Source: Flavobacterium sp. LHD-85 (GTDB taxonomy: Bacteria; Bacteroidota; Bacteroidia; Flavobacteriales; Flavobacteriaceae). Taken from it: a stretch of 64,000 bases of DNA. The notes beneath the pieces are model-generated. The model was not told where the DNA came from and made no database searches. It saw only the letters and a list, made by a program, of their open reading frames with translations. Where the stretch lies: contig NZ_JAVFVR010000003.1 of assembly GCF_030929595.1 (NCBI RefSeq), positions 248,001 through 312,000 of the forward strand, in the 5' to 3' direction. The position numbers were made by a program, and so were the translations under genes. Positions within the stretch are counted from its first letter, which is position 1; the number at the start of each line of letters is the position of its first letter. Below are positions 33,858 to 41,101 of this stretch, one piece after another.

Positions 33858-34631
33858 ATGCTAATGGCTGAAACTATTTTAGCAGCACTAGGTATGGCTG
33901 CAGGTAAGGTTATCGTAAAAAAAGCAACAGAGAAGTTGTTAGATAACAAAGACAATATTTATACCTATTTACAATCCAATTTTACAAAAATCAAGGACGA
34001 AGATGTTCGGTTTTCTTTAAGTTATCTCATCCGAATTAAAATTCCGGGGACTTCAAAGTTTTTATTAGTACGAGGTCATCGTATCAAAGACCAATTGCAG
34101 CCTGTTGGCGGTGTTTACAAAAAACTTAATGGTTTTGCAGAATTTGAAAAATGGGGCTATAAAGAAGATTGTGGTGCAAATGGAATTAAGTTAGATGATA
34201 TCAGTAAAGATGATTTGCGCTTTCGTGTAAAAGGCAAAAACGCTTTAGATGTTATTAAATGGTTTGAATCCAGAAAAGACCGTGAGACAACTTATGAACG
34301 TGAGTTTAACGAAGAACTCATTGCAGACCATGGTTTTGATAAGGATATTTTTTACACAAAATCATTCAGAGAAGTACAAAAAGTGATGAAAGTATTTGGC
34401 TATAGTACATTTCATCAGTGTTATGAAGTACTTATTTATAACATCGTCGAGTTTCTTCCAACTCCAGAACAAGAAGCAGAACTCAAAAAACTCTTGGGAA
34501 ATCCTCGCAAATTGGGTGATGATTTTATGATAGTAGACATCAGTGAAATCGAGAGACTTTTTGTAATGGAAAATGAAGAGCAGATTGCTAAAATTGGAGC
34601 GCATACCAAATACCTAATCAATGAAAAATAA
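33858..34631 (+). CDS. cap16: CBASS effector with SMODS-associated Nudix domain (Cap16-like)
   Basis: A 257-residue protein encoded directly before a CD-NTase. The C-terminal 200 residues match the SMODS-associated Nudix fold: FLLVRGHRIKDQLQPVGGVYKK, then a Nudix-like REFNEEL helix inside ETTYEREFNEELIADHGF. The N-terminus has one short hydrophobic segment (ETILAALGMAAGKVIV). Cap16 effectors of CBASS usually join two membrane helices to this domain and are thought to be triggered by the cyclic nucleotide. Here only one short helix is seen. It overlaps the next gene by 11 bases. Confidence 0.78.
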   Translation: MLMAETILAALGMAAGKVIVKKATEKLLDNKDNIYTYLQSNFTKIKDEDVRFSLSYLIRIKIPGTSKFLLVRGHRIKDQLQPVGGVYKKLNGFAEFEKWGYKEDCGANGIKLDDISKDDLRFRVKGKNALDVIKWFESRKDRETTYEREFNEELIADHGFDKDIFYTKSFREVQKVMKVFGYSTFHQCYEVLIYNIVEFLPTPEQEAELKKLLGNPRKLGDDFMIVDISEIERLFVMENEEQIAKIGAHTKYLINEK

Positions 34632-35823
34632 TATGAAGAAATATACAGAACAAGAATACAAAAAAGATGAGCTTTTAGCCATCATAGCAGCTAACTTAGA
34701 GTTAGATGCAACACGAAAACAACAAATGGAAACAGCCTACAGAGCAGTTAATGATGTACTATCGAAAGACGAAAAGTTTTTTAAAGACTACATCATTAAT
34801 GTCTATCCTCAGGGTTCATTGTTAATAGGAACAACCATTAAGCCATTACCGGGAGAGGAATTCGATTTGGATATAGTACTTCACATAGAAAGCTCTTATT
34901 TACTCCATACCCCAGCCGAAATTTACGATGCATTATATAGAGTATTAAGCAATCACGACACATACAAACCTCTTCTAGAGAAAAAAAATCGTTGTGTGCG
35001 TATTGATTACAATAGTGACTTCCACATGGATATCCTACCGGGTTGTATCATTACGATAAACAACAATAGGTTAATGATTGCAGAAGACGAGCGTAGAATT
35101 TCATGGTCAAGAACCAATCCTAAAGGCTATGCAGAATGGTTCAAAGATATTGCTGAAAGAAATAAAGGAAGTTTTATCCTTCATGAACGTTATAATTTGA
35201 TGCTAAAAGCCGCTGTAGAAACGGAAGATTTACCTTTAGAAGTGTATCAAAAAACGCCTTTGCAAAGTACAGTGCAAATTGTAAAACGCTATCGAGATTT
35301 GTTTTTTCAGGATAAAGACACTACAAAAATGCCAGCAGTTTCCAGTATTGTCTTAACCACTTTATTAGCTCAATGCCATGAAGGGAATTTATCTATTCAA
35401 GAAGCTTTAATAAATGCCTCCCAAAAATTACGGAAGCTTGCGGAAGCTTATAAATTGAGAAAAGAAAAATTTGCAGTCTATAATCCTGTAGACAACCATG
35501 AAGACAAAAGTAAAAGAGAAAATTTTACTGACTCTTGGGAGGACAAACATTATGCAAGTTTTGTAGCTTTCATAGATGATTTTGCTAAAAAACTAAATGC
35601 TTTTTTAAACACGGATACCAATGAAACAACGTATAAGGATTTGTTTGGTAATGGTTTTTACAAGCAAAACGTTCAAACTTTGGTAAAATTAGAGGAAAGA
35701 TTAAAAGGTAATCCACAACTTACCACTTTACTCGCAGGGAATGCTTTTACAGATTCAAGAGGAAATATCAATGCAACAACTGGTGTAAGAAATGGTAACC
35801 ATGGATTTTATGCTGAGTCCTAA
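34621..35823 (+). CDS. CD-NTase (cGAS/DncV-like nucleotidyltransferase) of CBASS
   Basis: A 400-residue signalling enzyme that makes a cyclic oligonucleotide upon phage infection. The nucleotidyltransferase core is clear: G65-S66 in YPQGSLLIGTTIKP, the metal-binding Asp82 and Asp84 in EEFDLDIVLHI, and the third Asp137 in DFHMDILPGC. The helical C-terminal domain follows. The C-terminal tail ends in NHGFYAES; in type II CBASS this tail is the conjugation point for the E2-like partner. The clade and product cannot be read by eye. It overlaps both neighbours. Confidence 0.9.
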   Translation: MKNNMKKYTEQEYKKDELLAIIAANLELDATRKQQMETAYRAVNDVLSKDEKFFKDYIINVYPQGSLLIGTTIKPLPGEEFDLDIVLHIESSYLLHTPAEIYDALYRVLSNHDTYKPLLEKKNRCVRIDYNSDFHMDILPGCIITINNNRLMIAEDERRISWSRTNPKGYAEWFKDIAERNKGSFILHERYNLMLKAAVETEDLPLEVYQKTPLQSTVQIVKRYRDLFFQDKDTTKMPAVSSIVLTTLLAQCHEGNLSIQEALINASQKLRKLAEAYKLRKEKFAVYNPVDNHEDKSKRENFTDSWEDKHYASFVAFIDDFAKKLNAFLNTDTNETTYKDLFGNGFYKQNVQTLVKLEERLKGNPQLTTLLAGNAFTDSRGNINATTGVRNGNHGFYAES

Positions 35824-36232
35824 AGAACGAGCCCAAAAATATTGGGCTGGTTTTTTATACAAAACCCAAATCGAATGCGAAAGAGCCTTTGATTGGTTGC
35901 ATTTTGAGGTAAAGGGTCAGATATTATTGGCTACCGGTTCTTTAGAACGAAATGGCAGGACATATCATTTTAAAATAGAATGGTCACCTTTTTTTCCTGG
36001 GAGATTCGATAGAGTTTGGGTTGAAACCAAAAAACTAAAGAAAAGTTTTGATACACATTTTAATGGTGATGGTTCACTTTGTCTATACCATCCAATTAAG
36101 GATTTAAAAGGCAGGCCATATGTTGAATTAGTCGATATAATCCCTTGGATTTCTGAATGGATGTGTTATTATGACAAATATCTTGACTATAAAGTTTGGT
36201 TAGGCCCTGAACATCCTCATAATTTTAACTAA
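35810..36232 (+). CDS. Stand-alone E2-like protein of short type II CBASS
   Basis: A 140-residue ubiquitin-conjugating-enzyme-like protein. The candidate catalytic Cys lies in GDGSLCLYHP, preceded by a His in DTHFNG, the E2 pattern seen in Cap2 N-terminal domains and in E2-only CBASS. No E1 domain or JAB peptidase is encoded nearby, so this is the short type II form in which E2 alone primes the CD-NTase. In-frame ATGs at 35,792, 35,801 and 35,810 are all possible; the last keeps the shortest overlap. A terminator follows. Confidence 0.82.
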   Translation: MLSPKERAQKYWAGFLYKTQIECERAFDWLHFEVKGQILLATGSLERNGRTYHFKIEWSPFFPGRFDRVWVETKKLKKSFDTHFNGDGSLCLYHPIKDLKGRPYVELVDIIPWISEWMCYYDKYLDYKVWLGPEHPHNFN

Positions 36233-36235
36233 ATT

Positions 36236-36270
36236 AACCCGCTCTTACTGTAGAGCTAAGAGCGGGTTTT
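36236..36270 (+). terminator. Terminator of the CBASS operon
   Basis: AACCCGCTCTTA pairs with TAAGAGCGGGTT, followed by TTTT. It separates CBASS from the restriction operon. Confidence 0.8.
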
Positions 36271-36286
36271 AAATAATTGAAAAACA

Positions 36287-36883
36287 ATGAAAAAGAGTAG
36301 TAAACTTCTCGATATTGTTAAGCTTCGTTCTGGTATGGTTGTACCAAAAACGGCTAATAATGACGAAAACTTGCTCACAAATGCCTTTGTTAGAATGATT
36401 GGAACTTCCGATTTTGATGACGATAGTAATTTAAGTAGTAATATAGAACCCAATGTATTGTATAAACCCGCTATCGAAAAAAACTTTTTACAGCATGGCG
36501 AGATACTATTCAATGCTAAAGGCCGTCGCTTTTTTGCTTATTTATTTACGAATGAATACGAAAACACAATCGCAAGTGCCTCCTTTCTGGTTTTAACTTT
36601 AGACAATAGTGCTGTTTTACCTGATTTTATGGTGTGGTACTTAAATCATCCGGAAACTTTAAAAGTATTCGATCCTAAAATGTCAACTCAAGTAATGCCG
36701 TCAATAACGAAACAAGAATTAGGCGATTTAGAAATTATAATACCTCCTATCGAGGTTCAGGAACAAATTGTAGCACTGGATAAGTTAAAAAAGAAACAAA
36801 TACAACTTCAAAAAGAATTAATTGCGTTAGAAGAAAATTACATTAACACACTAACGTATAAAAAGCTAAAAAATGAATACTAA
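36287..36883 (+). CDS. Half-size type I specificity subunit (one target-recognition domain)
   Basis: A 198-residue HsdS-like protein with a single target-recognition domain followed by the coiled-coil spacer. The end PPIEVQEQIVALDKLKKKQIQLQKELIALEENYINTL is the usual HsdS conserved helix. Full HsdS has two such units, as in the 38,445 gene of the same operon. A half subunit could dimerise to read a palindromic site or swap domains with HsdS. It overlaps hsdM by 11 bases, so it is translated with it. Confidence 0.8.
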   Translation: MKKSSKLLDIVKLRSGMVVPKTANNDENLLTNAFVRMIGTSDFDDDSNLSSNIEPNVLYKPAIEKNFLQHGEILFNAKGRRFFAYLFTNEYENTIASASFLVLTLDNSAVLPDFMVWYLNHPETLKVFDPKMSTQVMPSITKQELGDLEIIIPPIEVQEQIVALDKLKKKQIQLQKELIALEENYINTLTYKKLKNEY

Positions 36884-38438
36884 AATAAGTCAACAAACCA
36901 TAAACAATACTGTATGGAAAGCCTGTGACACTTTCCGAGGAACGATAGATCCATCACAATACAAAGATTACATTCTCACCATGTTATTCTTAAAGTATGT
37001 AACTGATGTGTACAATGAGAAAAAAAAGGAGTATGAAGCCAAATACGAGGGTAATGATGAACGTGTAAAAAGAGCTTTAGAAAGAGAGCGTTTTATTGTT
37101 CCTGCTGAATCAAGTTTTGATTATTTATACGATAACAGAAGTAATCCTAAGGTTGGAGAAATGATAAACCACGCACTAGCGGAATTGGAAGAAGCCAATC
37201 GCGAAAAACTAGGTGGTCATGATGGCTCTAATATTTTTAGAAATATAGATTTCAACAGTTCCAATTTAGGCGATGCCAAAAGTAAATTAGCACGATTAAA
37301 AAATCTATTAAACGATTTCAAAACTTTAAATCTTTCTTCTACTAATTTAGAAAACAACGATGTTATTGGTGGAGCTTACGAGTTTTTGATTGCCAACTTC
37401 GCTTCTGATTCAGGAAAGAAAGCAGGTGAATTTTTTACCCCTGCTGAAGTATCTACTTTATTGGCCAAATTAACCAAATCTAGACCGGGTTCGCGTATTT
37501 ATGATCCCACTTGTGGTTCTGGGTCATTATTAATTAAAGCCGGTCGTGAAGTGGGCGACAACAATTTCTCACTATATGGTCAGGAAGCTAATGGTAGCAC
37601 GTGGGCATTAGCAGTTATGAATATGTACTTGCATGGTTACGACAATGCAATTATCCGTTGGGGTGATACCATTAGAAATCCTAAACATCTTGATAATGGC
37701 AAGTTGATGTTGTTTGATACTGTCGTAGCAAATCCACCTTTTTCACTAGATAAGTGGGGGATTGTAGACGAAAAAGATAAAGAGAATGATCCAACACATG
37801 CATCTACGTATGACGCAGCTGCCGATCCATACAACCGTTTTCATAGAGGATTACCACCTAAATCCAAAGGGGATTGGGCTTTTATTTCTCATATGATAGA
37901 ATCATTAAACAATACTGGTAAAGCGGGTGTTGTAGTACCTCATGGTGTGCTGTTTAGAGGGGCTTCCGAAGGTAAAATCCGTAAAGAAGTTTTAACAGAA
38001 GATTTGATAGAAGCAGTTATTGGACTGCCATCCAACTTGTTCTTTGGTACGGGTATTCCAGCTGCTATCATCATTTTTAATAAGGAGAAAGTAAATAAAA
38101 ACAAAGTTTTACTTATCGATGCCAGTAAAGATTTTATGCCCGGGAAAAACCAAAATATATTAGGTATAAATCATATTCAACACATTGTAGATGTTTTTAC
38201 TCAATTCCATGATCAAGTTATGGATAAAGGTGTTGTTGAGGAAAAATTTGCTTTTATTGCTGACTTAGAGCAAATCAAAGAAAACGACTTTAACCTCAAC
38301 ATTCCACGTTATGTGGACACTTATGAGGAAGAGCAGGAAATAGATTTAGTAGCTACTCAAGCACGTATTACAGACTTAGAAAATGAGCTGGCGGAGGTAA
38401 AATCTGAAATGGAAAAATATCTTCAATTTTTTAAGTGA
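36873..38438 (+). CDS. hsdM: Type I restriction-modification DNA methyltransferase subunit
   Basis: The 521-residue adenine methyltransferase. An N-terminal helical domain (TVWKACDTFRGTIDPSQYKDYILTMLFLKYV) precedes the catalytic domain. The SAM motif is DPTCGSGSLL (about residue 210) and the catalytic motif NPPF (about 286). GEFFTPAEV and GVLFRGASEGKIRK are also typical. The C-terminus is a coiled coil. It modifies host DNA at the HsdS-defined site so that HsdR does not cut it. Confidence 0.95.
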   Translation: MNTKISQQTINNTVWKACDTFRGTIDPSQYKDYILTMLFLKYVTDVYNEKKKEYEAKYEGNDERVKRALERERFIVPAESSFDYLYDNRSNPKVGEMINHALAELEEANREKLGGHDGSNIFRNIDFNSSNLGDAKSKLARLKNLLNDFKTLNLSSTNLENNDVIGGAYEFLIANFASDSGKKAGEFFTPAEVSTLLAKLTKSRPGSRIYDPTCGSGSLLIKAGREVGDNNFSLYGQEANGSTWALAVMNMYLHGYDNAIIRWGDTIRNPKHLDNGKLMLFDTVVANPPFSLDKWGIVDEKDKENDPTHASTYDAAADPYNRFHRGLPPKSKGDWAFISHMIESLNNTGKAGVVVPHGVLFRGASEGKIRKEVLTEDLIEAVIGLPSNLFFGTGIPAAIIIFNKEKVNKNKVLLIDASKDFMPGKNQNILGINHIQHIVDVFTQFHDQVMDKGVVEEKFAFIADLEQIKENDFNLNIPRYVDTYEEEQEIDLVATQARITDLENELAEVKSEMEKYLQFFK

Positions 38439-38444
38439 TTTACT

Positions 38445-39662
38445 ATGAAAGAAGGTTGTAAGAATTCTGAATTAGGGATTGTTCCGGATGGATGGATGAT
38501 CAAGAAACTAGAGACGATTTTGAAAAATTATTCATTGGGCGGTAATTATGAGAATATTTCAGTGGAGTCAAATTCCCCGTTGATAAAAATGGGAAATATT
38601 GGTCGAGGAAAAATAGATTTAAGTAATATTGAATACTTGTCCGAAAATATAAAGCATTCAGTAGATGATGTTTTAAAATTAAATGATATTTTGTTTAATA
38701 CTCGTAATACTTTAGATTTAGTAGGCAAAGTTGCGATATGGAAGAATGAGTTACCTTTTGCTATCTATAATTCTAATTTATTGCGAATGTATTTTAAAGA
38801 AGAATTTATTGATAACAATGATTATGTAAATTATCAATTTAACTCTGCATTATCATTAAATAATTTGAAAAGATATGCAACTGGTACAACGAGTGTAGCA
38901 GCAATTTACACTAAAGATTTATTAAAATTAAGATTTTTAGTTCCTCCCCTTCTCGAACAAAAAGCCATCGCCGACTGCCTTTTGATATGGGACAAAGCAA
39001 TTGAAATGCAAACTCAACTTATTGTGACTAAAGAACAACGTCAAAAAGCATTAATGCAACAATTGTTTACCGGTAAAAAAAGACTACCCGGTTTTACTGA
39101 AAATTGGAAAGAAGTGAAGTTGGAGGCTTTATTTGAAGAACGAAATGAAACCAAAGTAGAGAATTTACCACTATTGTCCATCGGTCAAGATGGTGTTTAC
39201 CCACAAACGGATTCAAACAAACGTGATATTTCTAATGCGGATAAATCAAAATACAAAAGAATTACACCTGGAGACATTGGTTATAATACCATGCGCATGT
39301 GGCAAGGGCGGTCTGCGTTAAGTAGTCTAGAGGGAATCGTTAGTCCTGCATATACAATTTTGACACCTAAAAATAATGTAAACTCCTATTATTTCTCATT
39401 ACTATTTAAAACAAGTAAGTTGACCAATCTATTTTGGAGAAATTCACAAGGTTTAGTTGATGATACACTTAATTGTAAATACAAAGATTTTTCCAAAATT
39501 AAATATTCTGTCCCTACATTTGAAGAACAAAATGCCATTGCATTGATCTTAAAAACTGCTGAAAAAGAAATCCAATTAGAAAAGCAAAAATTAGCTGAAT
39601 TACAAGAGCAGAAAAAAGGATTAATGCAACAATTACTAACGGGAAAAGTGAGATTGGTATAA
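38445..39662 (+). CDS. hsdS: Type I restriction-modification specificity subunit
   Basis: A 405-residue protein with two target-recognition domains, each followed by a conserved coiled-coil repeat (QRQKALMQQLFTGKKRLPGF in the middle and LQEQKKGLMQQLLTGKVRL at the end). The repeats set the spacing of the two DNA half sites. The bipartite recognition sequence cannot be read from the protein. It follows hsdM by 6 bases. Confidence 0.95.
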   Translation: MKEGCKNSELGIVPDGWMIKKLETILKNYSLGGNYENISVESNSPLIKMGNIGRGKIDLSNIEYLSENIKHSVDDVLKLNDILFNTRNTLDLVGKVAIWKNELPFAIYNSNLLRMYFKEEFIDNNDYVNYQFNSALSLNNLKRYATGTTSVAAIYTKDLLKLRFLVPPLLEQKAIADCLLIWDKAIEMQTQLIVTKEQRQKALMQQLFTGKKRLPGFTENWKEVKLEALFEERNETKVENLPLLSIGQDGVYPQTDSNKRDISNADKSKYKRITPGDIGYNTMRMWQGRSALSSLEGIVSPAYTILTPKNNVNSYYFSLLFKTSKLTNLFWRNSQGLVDDTLNCKYKDFSKIKYSVPTFEEQNAIALILKTAEKEIQLEKQKLAELQEQKKGLMQQLLTGKVRLV

Positions 39663-39684
39663 TTTAAATACAGATTAAACAACT

Positions 39685-40404
39685 ATGGAAAGAATAATCT
39701 ATATTGATGAAAGCTGTCATCTCGAAAATGATCAATTACCGCTGATGTGCATAGGTTACACAAAAATAGATAGTGGCAATTATGAAACGTACAAGAATGA
39801 AATAAAAGCCATTAAGCTGAAACACCATGCACCTACCGAGATTAAATGGAACAAATTATCCATGTCTCGTTTGGAATTGTATAAAGAATTGATTGATTAT
39901 TTTTTCCTGAAAAACATTCAGTTTCGTGCCATTTTAGTAAAAAACAAAACACAGCTCAACCACACTAAGTATAATAAAGGGGATCACAATTCCTTTTATT
40001 ATACTTTGGTGTTTTTATTATTACGAAATCCGTACGTCAACTTAAATCATGATCAATTTAAAGTTATTCTGGATATCAAAGATACCCGAGGTAAAGAACG
40101 TTTGAAAAACTTAGATCTTCGTTTAAAAAAAGAGTATGAATCAAAGTACGGGCAAAAATCTCCATTTCATTTTTTTCAACACATCCGCTCTGACGAGAAT
40201 GTGTTTTTGCAACTAACGGATTTGTTCATAGGTGCCATCACTTACAAAGCCCGTAAAGCCCATAAACAAGAAAATGCCTCGGAGGTCAAAAAAGCTGTGA
40301 TACAGTATCTCGAAGAAAAATCGGGTTATGTATTACACGATGGTACCAATCCGCTGGAAGAAAAGTTTAATATTTTTGATTTTCAAATCCAAACCAATCA
40401 TTAA
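39685..40404 (+). CDS. DUF3800-domain protein
   Basis: A 239-residue protein of the DUF3800 family, an RNase-H-like fold with Asp/Glu active-site candidates. The start RIIYIDESCHLEND is the family signature; later come LDIKDTRGKERLKNL and LQLTDLFIGAITYKAR. DUF3800 genes are frequent beside restriction and other defence genes, but the role is not settled. It lies 22 bases after hsdS and directly before the next small gene, so all are in one operon. Confidence 0.85.
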   Translation: MERIIYIDESCHLENDQLPLMCIGYTKIDSGNYETYKNEIKAIKLKHHAPTEIKWNKLSMSRLELYKELIDYFFLKNIQFRAILVKNKTQLNHTKYNKGDHNSFYYTLVFLLLRNPYVNLNHDQFKVILDIKDTRGKERLKNLDLRLKKEYESKYGQKSPFHFFQHIRSDENVFLQLTDLFIGAITYKARKAHKQENASEVKKAVIQYLEEKSGYVLHDGTNPLEEKFNIFDFQIQTNH

Positions 40405-40408
40405 CAGT

Positions 40409-40912
40409 ATGGAAGAACACGAATTAGACCTGCTGGAAGATTTATTTGAGTATTTGGATTTAGATGGCCCTGATAAAGACCAAATGTTTCAGTTGTATGG
40501 TATTTTCAAACAAGATATGATTACAGAACCCATTTTCATTGGAAGTCAGCAGGTGGGTTATGATAATCGAAAATCAACACATCCCTTATTTAAAGGTAAA
40601 CCTGTAGGTTTTGAACATATTTGTACTCGAGAAAGTAAATATTCAGGAAGAAGAAATTTTGATCCTGAACGCACTAATAAAATCCATTGGATAAAACCCG
40701 TAATCCATAATCAGGCGGATAATAGAGTTAAATATTTTGAAAGGTTACATTTTAACGGTCAAAACCAACGGTATTTTTGGTTAGAAACCAAGAGTTATGT
40801 AGTAATCGTAAGAGAAATAACTCTAAATTTACAATTGGTTACTGCTTTTAAAGTTGATAAAACAAATGAAAACAGCTTTAAAAAATGGTATCAAGAATAC
40901 AAAAAGGCATAA
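40409..40912 (+). CDS. Hypothetical protein, possible BECR-fold RNase, 167 aa
   Basis: The ATG at 40,409, four bases after the DUF3800 stop, is preferred to an upstream start at 40,328 whose leader overlaps that gene out of frame. The C-terminal part (KPVGFEHICTRES..., RTNKIHWIKPVI, RYFWLETKSYVVIVREI) resembles the barnase/EndoU/colicin-E5-like group of small RNases and toxins. The resemblance is by eye and moderate. If right, a nuclease sits inside the restriction operon. A predicted small RNA converges on its 3' end. Confidence 0.5.
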   Translation: MEEHELDLLEDLFEYLDLDGPDKDQMFQLYGIFKQDMITEPIFIGSQQVGYDNRKSTHPLFKGKPVGFEHICTRESKYSGRRNFDPERTNKIHWIKPVIHNQADNRVKYFERLHFNGQNQRYFWLETKSYVVIVREITLNLQLVTAFKVDKTNENSFKKWYQEYKKA

Positions 40913-41008
40913 AAAAACCCCACTTCGTAAGTGAGGCACGTATCTTTAGGCAATACGACTGATGCAACAATTGTGCTAAGCCAAGTCCTTTACCCTTTGG
41001 GTATTGAC
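40911..41008 (-). ncRNA. Predicted small RNA inside the type I RM operon
   Basis: A transcript of about 100 bases on the strand opposite to the operon, filling the gap between the 40,409 gene and hsdR. It begins after a full promoter and ends in a terminator: CCTCACTT-acg-AAGTGGGG plus seven T bases (minus strand, 40,911-40,936). CAATAC and GTATTG near 40,951 and 41,001 can close the molecule. There is no ORF. No known RNA family is recognised. It is antisense to the operon mRNA between X and hsdR. Confidence 0.6.
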
Positions 41009-41012
41009 ACCA

Positions 41013-41044
41013 CAAATGTAGTACATTTTTATAATAAAAAACAA
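41013..41044 (-). promoter_or_regulatory. Promoter of the second small RNA (TTG-N21-TACATTTG)
   Basis: On the minus strand TTG (41,044-41,042) and TACATTTG (41,020-41,013) are 21 bases apart, matching the Bacteroidota promoter. Confidence 0.65.
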
Positions 41045-41101
41045 ATATTTTGTTTTTTAAATAGAATAATGCCTAGTTAATCTAACAAAAAACAACAATG
41101 A

